Numbered from the stretch's first letter, positions 8,150-17,487 are shown. The stretch is DNA of 64,000 bases from Salinarchaeum sp. Harcht-Bsk1 (GCF_000403645.1 NC_021313.1:1693014-1757013), one strand, 5' to 3'. The notes: generated by a model from the sequence alone, not told the origin. Program-made: numbers and translations.

Positions 8150-11146
8150 ATGAGTAGGAGATCAGGTGCGGGCGGCGGGACCGAAGCGCGAACCGCCCGG
8201 CACCGGGGCCAGTCCGAGATCATCGGGCTGGTCCTGCTGCTCGGTGCGATCCTCATCGGGGCCTTCCTGACGATCGCGATCGGCGGCATGGCGCTCCAGT
8301 CGGTCCAGGAGAACGCACAGGGAGGGCTCACGCAGGACACCGCCCAGCAGGCGCACGCGGCGCTCTCCGAGGCGGCGGTCACTGGCGATCCCCAGGCGAT
8401 CCCGATGGGCGAGGGCCCGGTCGACGGTCGGCTCGTCGACGGTGGCACGCTCACGATCTCGATGCACGACGGGCCGGACACCTGTTCGAGAGCGGTTCGC
8501 GAAGAGCTCGGCGCGCTCCGGTACCAGGGTGGCGATCGTGCGGTGATCTACGAGGGCGGTGCGATCTGGGCGGAGACCGAGGCTGGGCTCGCGGTCGATC
8601 GCGCACCGCCGATCAGCTACGACGGTGGGACGACGCGCATCTCGGTGCTCTCCGTGTCGGCGGCCACGACGACCGACGACGGGCAGCTCGTCGCGCGACC
8701 GAACGAATCGGCGCGTCGGCGGCTCGCAGAGGAGACGTCCTCGCTCCTGACGGTGTGTCCCGCCCGGGACTACACGGACCTCCGCATCACCGTCTCCAGC
8801 CCCTACAGTGACGGCTGGGAGCGTCACTTCGAGCAACGGGTCAACACGACGTCGAACGTCACCGTCACTCGCCTGGACGACGACACCGTCCAGGCCACGA
8901 TCGAGAACGCCACCGAGCCCCGCGACTTCGATGGACTCGCGATCCCGTACGTCGGAGCGGCCGTTGCAGTGTCGCCCGGCGAACACTTTACGCCGGAGGT
9001 CCACGTCGCGAACGGCAACTACTCCGCCACGACCGGCACCGTCGAACTTCGGATCGACGGCACGTCGATAACCCGAACTCGGCCCGTCTCCGTCGACGCC
9101 TTCGACGTCAACCGGAGCACGAGCTTCAACGTCTCCTCGAGTACGATCAACGCGTCGTTGACCGTCGGCGAGACCTACAACTACACCGTCGCCGTTCGGA
9201 ACGACACTGGAACGACCGTCGACGCCAGGAACGGCTCGTTCGTGGCCGGCACCCACGGCCCGATGGTCCGGCTCACGAGGCTGAACGAGACGATGGACAC
9301 AAGTGAGCAACAGCTCACGATCGGGGCGGCCCTCCGGAACTACGGGCTCCAGAACGGCACGGGATCGGTCACACTCGAGTTCACCGATCCGGTCGTCGCG
9401 GCACCGAACCGGACGGCGAGTGGTATCCGCGTCAACGGCACCGGGACGACGACGGTGGGCTTCCAACTCGACGTGGGTTCACTCCCCGTCGGCCACTACG
9501 AGTACGCGGTCCACGGCCCCAACGGGACGCTGCACTCGGCGTTCGTGATCGGCAACCGCACGGAAACGACGCCGATCGCGGGCGACCTCCGCCTGCGAAA
9601 CGTCTCGACCGCCGGCACGACCGTCACCGAGGACGACGCCTTCACCGTCGATACGACCGTGGAAAACGTCGGCGGCGACCCCACGAACGGCGGGGTGGCG
9701 TTCCGACTCGAGGGCGGCCCCAACGCGAACGTCCCGGTCAGTCTCGACCCAGGCGAGCTGGGAAGCAACTCATTCTCCCTCTCGCCGAGTCAGGTGTCGG
9801 CACTGGAGACCGGCGAGACGCACGAGTACGAGATCGAACTCGCCTCGGGCAACGACACCGAGACGGTGACGGGCGCGTTCTACCTCGGCGAGTCCGGGAG
9901 CGCGCTCGGCGTCGAGGCACTGAACGCGACGCAGGACGACGGCACCGTCACGGTCGACGCCACGCTCGACAACGACGGCCTCGCGAACGCTACCGACAAC
10001 GCGACGCTGACGATGTACGAGGCGAACGGCTCCGGCGATCAGGTAACGTTCGCCGAGACGCCGACGCGGACGGTCTCGGTTCGCTGGGGCGCGACGAAGA
10101 CCGTCAGCTTCCAGTTCGACGGGAGTTCCCTCGGTGGCAATTACACGATCTCCGTCGACTACGGCAACGAGACGGGGAGCGACGTGGTGAACCTCGGCGC
10201 GCTCGAGGGGGGCGACGGGGACGTGGCGATCAGCGGCGCCGGGAACGGCACCGTGCGCGTCCTCGGAACCGAAGTCTCCGGCACCAACGACTGGTACGAC
10301 AGGAAGTACTGGGCCCCGATCAGCGTGACCTCGGTCCTGACCGTCGACGGGAGCCAGTCCCACCACACCTTCACCAACGACGAGACCGAGGATCCGGGCA
10401 GCCTCCACACGCTCACCAACCTCAACTCCTACGACACGCAGAACGCGACCTACTCGTACGACTGGACCCAGGAGGCAGGAGAAACCTCGACGCTCACGGT
10501 CGCCTCGACGCTCTGGTCCCGGTCGGGCCCGTGGGAGTACGCCAACACGCGGACCTACGGTGGCGAGACGTGGGAGGACTACCAGGCGGAGGCCTCGGCC
10601 TACGACGACGCGTACAACGAGGTCAACGCGAGTTCCGGTGACAACCCGTCGAACGTCCGCGTCCTGCTCGACGGCGACGACGTCCCGGGGGTCCACGCGG
10701 CTGGCGACCAGCAACGCAGCGCCGCGGAGATCCTCAACCAGGGTGCAGCCGACAGGGTGGACGACGACGGAACGCTCGACCTCGGGCCCAACGAGGCCGT
10801 GTTCCTCTTCGAACTGTCCGATCGGACGGCGACCTGGGCGGAGGCAGACGACGACCCGGGGGAGGACCCCGATTACAACGACGTCATCGCGATCGTCGAG
10901 TTCGAGACGCCCGACGGTGCCGTCCCCGTCGATATGGAGGTCACGGACGACGGCACCGGACTCGTGATCGGTTCGCCCTCGGTCACCGCCCCGTCGAACA
11001 CGACGATATCGCCGGGGAGCATCACGAACAGTTCGAGTTCGGGGGCGCCGGACGTCTACGCCCCCGGGGCGAACGGAACGCTCCCCGGCGGCCCGACGCC
11101 GCCTGAGGACGTCGACGTCTCGGTCGACGTGGTTACGCTGGGTTGA
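8150..11146 (+). CDS. Second giant pilin-like surface protein, tandem paralogue
   Basis: This 998-residue protein parallels its upstream neighbour domain by domain. It has RGQSEIIGLVLLLGA (about residues 23-37) as prepilin-peptidase site plus hydrophobic helix, and a shared segment around VIYEGGAIWAETEAGLAV. Asn/Thr-rich beta repeats follow, then the block NQGAADRV...GTLDLGPNEAVFLFE, then DPDYNDVIAI near residue 906, then a Ser/Pro tail and an EDVDVSVDVV ending. It lacks the Cys/Trp-rich insertion seen in the first copy (about residues 728-750 there). The 185-base gap before it includes a TATA-like TTATAC (8118-8123), so it may have its own promoter. A surface filament or adhesin role is inferred. 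Confidence 0.85.
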   Translation: MSRRSGAGGGTEARTARHRGQSEIIGLVLLLGAILIGAFLTIAIGGMALQSVQENAQGGLTQDTAQQAHAALSEAAVTGDPQAIPMGEGPVDGRLVDGGTLTISMHDGPDTCSRAVREELGALRYQGGDRAVIYEGGAIWAETEAGLAVDRAPPISYDGGTTRISVLSVSAATTTDDGQLVARPNESARRRLAEETSSLLTVCPARDYTDLRITVSSPYSDGWERHFEQRVNTTSNVTVTRLDDDTVQATIENATEPRDFDGLAIPYVGAAVAVSPGEHFTPEVHVANGNYSATTGTVELRIDGTSITRTRPVSVDAFDVNRSTSFNVSSSTINASLTVGETYNYTVAVRNDTGTTVDARNGSFVAGTHGPMVRLTRLNETMDTSEQQLTIGAALRNYGLQNGTGSVTLEFTDPVVAAPNRTASGIRVNGTGTTTVGFQLDVGSLPVGHYEYAVHGPNGTLHSAFVIGNRTETTPIAGDLRLRNVSTAGTTVTEDDAFTVDTTVENVGGDPTNGGVAFRLEGGPNANVPVSLDPGELGSNSFSLSPSQVSALETGETHEYEIELASGNDTETVTGAFYLGESGSALGVEALNATQDDGTVTVDATLDNDGLANATDNATLTMYEANGSGDQVTFAETPTRTVSVRWGATKTVSFQFDGSSLGGNYTISVDYGNETGSDVVNLGALEGGDGDVAISGAGNGTVRVLGTEVSGTNDWYDRKYWAPISVTSVLTVDGSQSHHTFTNDETEDPGSLHTLTNLNSYDTQNATYSYDWTQEAGETSTLTVASTLWSRSGPWEYANTRTYGGETWEDYQAEASAYDDAYNEVNASSGDNPSNVRVLLDGDDVPGVHAAGDQQRSAAEILNQGAADRVDDDGTLDLGPNEAVFLFELSDRTATWAEADDDPGEDPDYNDVIAIVEFETPDGAVPVDMEVTDDGTGLVIGSPSVTAPSNTTISPGSITNSSSSGAPDVYAPGANGTLPGGPTPPEDVDVSVDVVTLG

Positions 11147-11182
11147 CCTCGAACTGTGCTAATCGTCACCAACCTATATGTG

Positions 11183-11201
11183 CGTGTGACGCTATCACAC
11201 G
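11183..11201. promoter_or_regulatory. Perfect inverted repeat between TATA box and start of the GNAT gene
   Basis: CGTGTGA, a five-base spacer CGCTA, then TCACACG form a perfect 7-bp palindrome. A TATA-like CTATATG lies at 11174-11180 and the ATG is at 11205. The palindrome therefore covers the expected transcription start, a typical place for a repressor operator. No regulator is identified. Confidence 0.45.
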
Positions 11202-11204
11202 GTC

Positions 11205-11945
11205 ATGACGCTTCGCCGGCCCCTTGAGTTCGACCACGACGATCGCAAGTCGATCTACGAGTACGTCGAGGAACACGGCGCGGTCGATCCCGACGTAGCG
11301 CAGACCGACTGTCTGCCGCACGACGCCGGCGGGTTCCGGCACCACGTCGCGATCCTCCGGCGCAACGGCTACCTCGCGCGGACCGACGACGGCCACCTCG
11401 AGGTCGCCGTGGACTCCGACGAGACCGAGGAGGAGTACGACCGCGAGGACCTCTCCTTCCGGGTGCGGCCCGCACGCCAGGCCGACCTCACCGGGATCGT
11501 CGGTGCGATGCGCCAGGTCGTCGAGGACGGCAGGTACATCGTCGCGGAGTCGGTGGCCCAGGAGGTCGATCACGACCAGGCACTGCTCCGGCACAACGAG
11601 ATCGAGTCACGGATGTTCTTCGTCGCGACCGTCGACGACGAGGTCGTCGGATGGGTCCACCTTCGCTCCCCGGAACTGGAGAAACTCGCTCACACGGCCG
11701 AGCTGACCCTCGGCGTCCTCGAGGAGTACCGCGGTAACGGTATCGGCAGCCACCTCCTCCAGCGCGGGCTGCAGTGGGCGGCGAGTCGCGGGTACGAGAA
11801 GGTGTACCAGTCGCTGCCGGCGACGAACGAGGAGGCGATCGCGTTCCTGGAGGAGCACGGCTGGGCGATCGAGGCGGTGCGGGAGGACCACTACGTCATC
11901 GACGGGGAGTACGTCGACGAGACGATGCTGGCGGTGGAGCTCTGA
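11205..11945 (+). CDS. GNAT-family N-acetyltransferase with N-terminal helical domain
   Basis: Residues about 87-246 form a Gcn5-type acetyltransferase. The acetyl-CoA pyrophosphate-binding motif is visible as EEYRGNGIGSHLLQRGL, and the SLPATNEEAIAFLEEHGW segment is typical of the C-terminal half. Residues 1-80 look like a small winged-helix-type domain (DRKSIYEYVEEHG, then FRHHVAILRRNGYLARTDDG), an arrangement found in haloarchaeal acetyltransferases. The substrate, a protein N-terminus or a small amine, cannot be told. The transcript is probably leaderless and may be controlled through the palindrome just upstream. Confidence 0.85.
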   Translation: MTLRRPLEFDHDDRKSIYEYVEEHGAVDPDVAQTDCLPHDAGGFRHHVAILRRNGYLARTDDGHLEVAVDSDETEEEYDREDLSFRVRPARQADLTGIVGAMRQVVEDGRYIVAESVAQEVDHDQALLRHNEIESRMFFVATVDDEVVGWVHLRSPELEKLAHTAELTLGVLEEYRGNGIGSHLLQRGLQWAASRGYEKVYQSLPATNEEAIAFLEEHGWAIEAVREDHYVIDGEYVDETMLAVEL

Positions 11946-12412
11946 GAAGGGAGGAGTTGTGTCATCCTTGGCTCACACTCTTTTGTGAACCAGAACATAC
12001 CATTGTAACCAGGGTACTCGAATTACTGCCGATATCTCCGCACCGCCTGGTGGCGCTGAAACCGCACTGACAGATACGACTACCCCCCGAGTGGATTGAA
12101 GCAATAAGATACCTGTGCTGGCTGAATGCTACACGTGGCTACCCACAAAGTAGAATCATCGGCCCGCACATTCCGGGATTCCCCTCGAGCTTGATCGGAA
12201 TAAATTCGATTGCAGGGGGAATGATTTCTGCCATATGCGCCAGGCTGTCGTACATTGCCGGTTCCATGCACTTCAGTATCCATGAATTAAATACTTATAT
12301 CTTTCTATATTTGAATGATAGTATTGTTTACTTTCCCGCCCCTCGTGTGAGTGAAAGTCGGGTGACTACTTGTCCGCAACTTGGCGACGGCTATTTCCTC
12401 CAGCGTTTCTAC
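11946..12412. other. Low-G+C intergenic stretch with no convincing gene
   Basis: About 470 bases separate the acetyltransferase from the surface protein. The region is clearly poorer in G+C than its surroundings, most strongly around 12285-12335 with TTAAATACTTATATC and CTATATTTG. Open frames here have no codon bias or recognisable motif. It probably carries the promoter of the next gene, and it could be a remnant of acquired DNA. No tRNA, repeat or IS end was seen. Confidence 0.4.
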
Positions 12413-14083
12413 ATGTACAACGTGCCCTTCCAAACGACGCACGTTCGCTGGCTACTGATCGCCGTGCTCGCGGTCGCTGCCATCGGATTGCTCGGTGGGG
12501 GCGTCGCGGCGAGTGACGCTGCCACGGGCGTCACGACAGCAGAAGCGACACAGGACGGCGAGGATCCGCTCGTGGCCTCCTGCGCCGCCGAGATGCCATC
12601 GGACTACGCCGACCCCGCGGGCGGCACGTCCGGGACGATCGGCTGGGTCGACGGCTACTGGTACGACGAACCGATCGACGTCACCGCGAGCGACGGGCTC
12701 TCAGAAGCCGAACTCGAGCGGCTGACTGCCCGAACGTCCGCCCGCGCCGAGGCGTTGCGCTGTCTTACTTTCGAGGAGGTCCCACCGGTCGAGGTCGTCT
12801 CCCGCGAGGAGTACGCGAACACGACCGGCGAACAGTTCGCGAACGTCTCCGCCGACGCCCGCCGGTTCGACAACGCCATGCTCTCGACGATGTTGCTCGT
12901 CGGGCAGACGAACGACTCCGTCGGCGTCCGCGAGGATTCCCGCTCTCAGACCGTCGCCGGCTACTACAGTATCGAGGACGATCGGATCGTCGTGATCGAG
13001 CAGGAGGGAACGGGCTCGGCCGTCGACGAGACCGTACTCGTCCACGAGGTCGGCCACGCGCTCCAGGATCAGCACTTCGACATCCAACGTCCGTCCAACG
13101 TGACGATGGACCGGGACAACGGCCTGCTCGGACTGATCGAGGGCGACGTCTCGTGGCTCGAGAACCAGTACCTCGACCGCTGCGAGGCCGGTCGCTGGGC
13201 CCAATCCTGCGTGACCCTCGAGTCCGCCGGCGGGAACGGTACCGGTGGCTCGGGCGGAGCGAGCGCCAGCGCGCCGCCGAACTGGGGGCTCTACCTCGAG
13301 CAGTTCCAGCCCTACAGCGACGGCCCGACGTTCGTCCGGTCGATCTATCGGGAGGGCGGCTGGGCGGCCGTGAACGAGACGTACGCCGACGTTCCCCGGA
13401 GCGCGCTCTACGTCATCTCGCCGGAGACGTACGGCGAGGTCGAACTCGTCGAGCCGGAAATCACGAACGACAGCCGGGGTGACTGGGAACGGCTGACGGT
13501 GCCTGGTGCACCGGCCGACGAGCGTCCCGGACCAGCAGGCATCGGCGGGATGGTGATCGCGCCCACGTACGAGACCAGCGGCGCCCGGAACGTCGTCTCC
13601 CCGATGGGGATCCTGAACTACGGCCCCGACGGGAACGTGTCCGACTTCGATCCCCTCAACTACGACCAGCCGCCCGTGGAGGGCTGGCGCGGCGGCCGGA
13701 TGGCCGTCTTCGAGCGAGGCAACGGCACCGCGACCGTCTGGCGGACCGCCTGGACCGACGGCGAGGAGGCCCAGGAGTTCGCCGACGCCTACGAGCAGTT
13801 GCTGGCCATCCACGACGCCGCTGCGGTCGAGGGTCGCGAAGGCGTCTTCCGGTTCAACCAGTCGAGCGACCACTCGGGGGCCGTGGCGATCGTCGTCGAG
13901 GGCGACCAGGTACGGATCGTCACCGCGCCCTCCGTCGACGCGCTCGAGGACGTGTCGCCAGCACTCCGGAGCGGCGGGGGCGGTGGAAGCGGCGAGGGGC
14001 TCCCGGTCCCCGGGTTCGGGATCGCTGTGGCGCTACTGGCAGCGATCGCGAGCGCCGGGCTGCTCGTTCGCCGCCAGCGCTGA
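12413..14083 (+). CDS. Hvo_1808-like surface protein with HExxH motif and PGF-CTERM anchor
   Basis: A Sec-type signal peptide occupies residues about 10-33 (RWLLIAVLAVAAIGLLGGG). The mature protein contains HEVGHALQDQHF at residues 211-222, a zinc-metalloprotease-type HExxH. The C-terminus reads VPGFGIAVALLAAIASAGL then arginines, a PGF-CTERM signal recognised by archaeosortase A and replaced by a lipid anchor. The middle is Asn/Gly-rich with glycosylation sequons. The ATG at 12413 is chosen over the longer frame from 12191 because it leads straight into the signal peptide and the upstream part is AT-rich and non-coding in character. From memory it resembles the Hvo_1808 surface family. Protease activity is unproven. 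Confidence 0.85.
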   Translation: MYNVPFQTTHVRWLLIAVLAVAAIGLLGGGVAASDAATGVTTAEATQDGEDPLVASCAAEMPSDYADPAGGTSGTIGWVDGYWYDEPIDVTASDGLSEAELERLTARTSARAEALRCLTFEEVPPVEVVSREEYANTTGEQFANVSADARRFDNAMLSTMLLVGQTNDSVGVREDSRSQTVAGYYSIEDDRIVVIEQEGTGSAVDETVLVHEVGHALQDQHFDIQRPSNVTMDRDNGLLGLIEGDVSWLENQYLDRCEAGRWAQSCVTLESAGGNGTGGSGGASASAPPNWGLYLEQFQPYSDGPTFVRSIYREGGWAAVNETYADVPRSALYVISPETYGEVELVEPEITNDSRGDWERLTVPGAPADERPGPAGIGGMVIAPTYETSGARNVVSPMGILNYGPDGNVSDFDPLNYDQPPVEGWRGGRMAVFERGNGTATVWRTAWTDGEEAQEFADAYEQLLAIHDAAAVEGREGVFRFNQSSDHSGAVAIVVEGDQVRIVTAPSVDALEDVSPALRSGGGGGSGEGLPVPGFGIAVALLAAIASAGLLVRRQR

Positions 14084-14162
14084 GGGCACCGTCGCTACTC
14101 CGCCGCGACGTCGCCGCCCCACGAAGCGAAAGGCAGTTGCCCGACACGGGCAGAGACGAACC

Positions 14163-15341
14163 ATGCTGACCGTCGCGCTCGCGGGCAAGCCCAACGCCGG
14201 CAAGTCCACGTTTTTCGAGGCCGCGACCCGCGATCCCGTCGAGGCCGCCAACTACCCGTTCACCACGATCGATCCGAACCACGGCGTCGCCCACGTCCGG
14301 ACGCGGTGTCCCTGCCTCGACCGCGAGGAGCGCTGTGGGAACGACACCTGCCGAGACGGCAAGCGGTACGTGCCGATCGAACTCCTCGACGTGGCGGGCC
14401 TCGTCCCCGGCGCTCACGAGGGCCGCGGGCTCGGCAACCAGTTCCTCGACGAACTGACCAACGCCGACGCGGTGATCGCGGTCGTCGACGCCGCGGGCGC
14501 GACGAACGCCGAGGGCGAACCCGTCGAGGTCGGGAGCTACGATCCGGTCGAGGAGGTGGACTTCGTCGAGTCCGAACTCGTCGAGTGGCTCGCGGACATC
14601 CTCGATCGCAACTGGGAGACGATCGAGCGCCGCTCCCGCTCGCCAGACTTCGACGTGGACGACGCGCTCGCGGACGTGCTGACCGGGTTCGGTGCGAGCG
14701 AGGCCGACGTCGCCGCCTGTCTCCGCGCGATCGAGTACCCCGACGACCCGAAGCACTGGGACGACGAGGATCGCCACGCCCTCGCCGAGCACCTCCGGCG
14801 GGAGACGAAGCCGATTCTCGTGGCCGCGAACAAGATGGACGTCGCGCCAGCCGAGCACCTGGAGCGACTGCTCGACCTCGATCGGCCGGTCGTGCCCACC
14901 ACGGCGGAGGGTGAACTGGCCTTGCGCAGGGCCGCGGAGGCGGACCTGGTCGACTACGACCCCGGCGACGATGACTTCGAGATCGTCGGCGACGTCAGCG
15001 ACGAGCAACGCGGCGCCCTGGAGGACCTGCAGGACACCGTCCGGACGTACGACGGCACCGGCGTCCAGGAGGCACTGAACGAGGCTATCTACGGCATGCT
15101 CGATCGGATCACGGCCTACCCCGTCGAGGACCAGAGCAAGTGGACTGACGCGACCGGGACGGTGTTGCCCGACGCGCACTTGCTCCGCCGCGGCGCCACG
15201 CCGCGGGACCTCGCCTTCGCGGTCCACTCCGACATCGGCGAGGGCTACCTGCACGCCGTGGACGCTCGCTCCAGTCGTGACGTCGGCGACGACAAGGAAC
15301 TGGAGGAGGGCGACGTCGTCAAGATCGTCAGCACGGCCTGA
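14163..15341 (+). CDS. YchF/Obg-type GTP-binding protein with TGS domain
   Basis: The product is 392 aa. The P-loop GKPNAGKST is at residues 7-15, the G3 region is in LLDVAGLVPGAHEGRG, and NKMD is the G4 motif. An inserted Cys-rich stretch (RCPCLDREERCGNDTC) follows the switch I region, as in archaeal members. The C-terminal 80 residues are a TGS domain (WTDATGTVLPDAHLLRRG). Such Obg-superfamily NTPases bind ribosomes or RNA; bacterial YchF prefers ATP. The ATG at 14163 begins the canonical MLTVALAGKPNAGKST; the longer frame runs back into the preceding gene. The gene stands alone on this strand. Confidence 0.92.
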   Translation: MLTVALAGKPNAGKSTFFEAATRDPVEAANYPFTTIDPNHGVAHVRTRCPCLDREERCGNDTCRDGKRYVPIELLDVAGLVPGAHEGRGLGNQFLDELTNADAVIAVVDAAGATNAEGEPVEVGSYDPVEEVDFVESELVEWLADILDRNWETIERRSRSPDFDVDDALADVLTGFGASEADVAACLRAIEYPDDPKHWDDEDRHALAEHLRRETKPILVAANKMDVAPAEHLERLLDLDRPVVPTTAEGELALRRAAEADLVDYDPGDDDFEIVGDVSDEQRGALEDLQDTVRTYDGTGVQEALNEAIYGMLDRITAYPVEDQSKWTDATGTVLPDAHLLRRGATPRDLAFAVHSDIGEGYLHAVDARSSRDVGDDKELEEGDVVKIVSTA

Positions 15342-15457
15342 CGCGCCGGCAGCGGGCCCTCGGACGGTCGATCCGGCGCTCGACGCTCCGACGAACCCGT
15401 GGCTCCGGGAGTGGCCATTATGTGCGTCGCTCGCCTAGTGGTACGTGGTGACACACC

Positions 15458-15670
15458 ATGAACAAGAACGTCGGCGGGCTCGACCGGTCCGGGCGCATCG
15501 TCGTCGGAATCATCGCCGTCGTGGCGGGCGTCGCGGCGTTCGCCGGCTCCCTCGCGGTCGGCGCAGTGATCGGGGCGGTCGCGCTCCTGGTGGGTGCGAT
15601 CCTCCTCGTCACCGGAACGACACAGCGGTGCCCGATCAACCAGGCGGCGGGCATCGATACGACGAAGTGA
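15458..15670 (+). CDS. Small two-helix membrane protein, DUF2892/YgaP-like
   Basis: This 70-residue protein has the typical DUF2892 layout. An amphipathic start (MNKNVGGLDRSGRIVVG) is followed by two transmembrane helices filling residues about 15-55. The end is GTTQRCPINQAAGIDT, where a conserved Cys-Pro precedes the tail. Members often accompany rhodanese or redox proteins. Here it stands alone, converging on the channel gene. The function is unknown. A TATA-like CATTATG at about 15415-15421 is a plausible promoter. Confidence 0.85.
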   Translation: MNKNVGGLDRSGRIVVGIIAVVAGVAAFAGSLAVGAVIGAVALLVGAILLVTGTTQRCPINQAAGIDTTK

Positions 15671-15714
15671 GCAGCGGCGCCGTCCGTCGGTTCGGACGGT
15701 GACGGGGGAACTAC

Positions 15715-17445
15715 CTACCCGACCGCCCGCTCGAACTCCTGGATCGCCTCGTCGCTGCCCGCCACGAGGACCTCGTCGCTCTCGACGACTTCGATCCCGG
15801 CGTCGGTCCGGACGCCGTCGCTGCGCACGACGCCGACGACGGTCCAGCCCCGGTCGCGCCGCTCCCGGAGTTCGCCGAGGGTCTCGCCGACGAACGCTGC
15901 GGACTCGACGCGGACGATCCGGAGCTGGCTGGCGAAGTCGACGACCCGCTCGCCGTACACCTCGTTGGCGACGAGGCGGGCGCAGACTCGCTGTACGGAG
16001 AGCACGTAGTCGGCGCCGGCGCGGAACGCTGGGGCGGTCTTTGCTGCGTCGGTGACCCGCGCCAGGATTTCGACGTCGGGCGCCAGCGAGCGGGCCATCG
16101 CGATTGTCAGGAGCGCGCTCGCGTCGTCGTCGACGGTGACGACGAGCGCGGAGGCGTCGTCGATTCCCGCTGCCTCGAGCGTCCCGGGCTCCGTGACGTC
16201 ACCGACGACGTCGGGCTCGCGGGATTCATCTTCGTCGATCGTCGTCGCATTTGCCGTTGCTGGCAGGACCTCGACGGCGCTTCGGCCACCCTCACCCAGC
16301 CCTGCGACGACGATCCGCTCGTGGCGGGCCGCTTGCGGCGAACTGACGCCGCCGACCTCGCCGACGAGGGCGTCGATCTCGTCCTCGGGGCCGGCGACGA
16401 CGAGAACGGCGTTCGGGGTCAGTCTCGCGTCGGGCGCCGGCGGCACCTGCAGGTGACCGTCGAACCAGCCGGCGACGAGGGTGAGCGACGGGTGCGCAGC
16501 GAGGGGCGACTCGCCGACGAGCACGCCGTGGAGCGGGCTGTCCCGGCGGACCAGGATCTCGCGAACGCCGACGCCGCTCGTTGCCGACGGGGCCTCACCA
16601 CCGGCGTCTCGCTCGCCGCCGACGTCCTCGCTCAGGCGCTCGCCGCCTGGCCCTCCATCGATGGAGACTGGCGTCGTGGCCTTCTCCGCGAGGCGCCTGC
16701 CGATCAGGGCGTGCGGTGCGACGCTGCGATCAACGCCGACCTCCGCGAGTGCGGCCGTCCGCCGCGCCGACTCGGTGAAACTCACGACCCGGAGGTCCTC
16801 GTTCATCTCCAGCGCGGTCAGGACGACGCTCGCGGTCGCGTCCCCGGCGTCGGTGATGAGCAGGCTGGCCTTGCGGATCGTCGCGCGCTCGAGGTCCTTC
16901 GCGTCCTCTGGATCGCCGTTGATGGCCTGGTAGCCGTCGTCGGAGAGGCGCTTGGCTTCTTCCTCGTCGGACTCGATGAGGACGTAGTCGACGTCGAGCG
17001 TCTCGAGTTCGTCGAGGAGCACCCCGGTGTCACGCTTGTACTCCGCGACGACGACGTGATCGCGTTTGGGCGTGAGGCGGTCGTCGAGGTTGAGCGGCGT
17101 CTGTTCGAACAGCGGTATGACGAGCACGCGCAGGGTCGCGAGCCCGATGAGCACGCCCGAGAACTGCATCGCCACCATATAGAGGTTCATCCACGGGCTG
17201 TCCCAGGGCGAGTCCGCCCCGTACCCCGTCGTCGTCATCGTCTCGACGACGATCTGCAGGGAGTGGAAGATCGACCGCGGGCGGTCCTCGAGCGTGCGCA
17301 TCCCGAGGTAGTAGAAGACGGTGTAGAAGAGCACGACCGACCCGATCGCGATCGCGAGCAGACCCACCAGTCGCTGGCGCTTGGTGAGGTTGCGAGGCGT
17401 CAGGTCGCCGAACTCCGTGAGCGATCGCATGCGCGGTGCCGCCAT
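15715..17445 (-). CDS. Two-TM potassium channel with two RCK (TrkA-N/TrkA-C) modules
   Basis: Two transmembrane helices (about residues 25-47 and 100-122) flank a pore loop carrying the K+ selectivity filter TTTGYGAD. This is a KcsA/MthK-type pore. The cytoplasmic part has two RCK units. In the first (from about residue 132) the Rossmann glycine motif is degenerate (VVVAEYKRDTG); in the second (from about residue 380) it is intact (VVAGLGEGGRS). A TrkA-C domain follows the first and a second TrkA-C ends the protein. Ligand gating of K+ flux by the RCK ring is known for this family. It follows hom on the same strand 42 bases downstream and may be cotranscribed. Confidence 0.88.
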   Translation of the reverse strand: MAAPRMRSLTEFGDLTPRNLTKRQRLVGLLAIAIGSVVLFYTVFYYLGMRTLEDRPRSIFHSLQIVVETMTTTGYGADSPWDSPWMNLYMVAMQFSGVLIGLATLRVLVIPLFEQTPLNLDDRLTPKRDHVVVAEYKRDTGVLLDELETLDVDYVLIESDEEEAKRLSDDGYQAINGDPEDAKDLERATIRKASLLITDAGDATASVVLTALEMNEDLRVVSFTESARRTAALAEVGVDRSVAPHALIGRRLAEKATTPVSIDGGPGGERLSEDVGGERDAGGEAPSATSGVGVREILVRRDSPLHGVLVGESPLAAHPSLTLVAGWFDGHLQVPPAPDARLTPNAVLVVAGPEDEIDALVGEVGGVSSPQAARHERIVVAGLGEGGRSAVEVLPATANATTIDEDESREPDVVGDVTEPGTLEAAGIDDASALVVTVDDDASALLTIAMARSLAPDVEILARVTDAAKTAPAFRAGADYVLSVQRVCARLVANEVYGERVVDFASQLRIVRVESAAFVGETLGELRERRDRGWTVVGVVRSDGVRTDAGIEVVESDEVLVAGSDEAIQEFERAVG

Positions 17446-17487
17446 CCACTTGCTCCGCGATCGCCCTAAATGGTGGCCTACAAACCG

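Noticed and set aside
12191-12412. Extended N-terminus of the Hvo_1808-like protein
   Set aside because: The added 74 residues come from AT-rich DNA with rare codons, and the signal peptide begins only after 12413.
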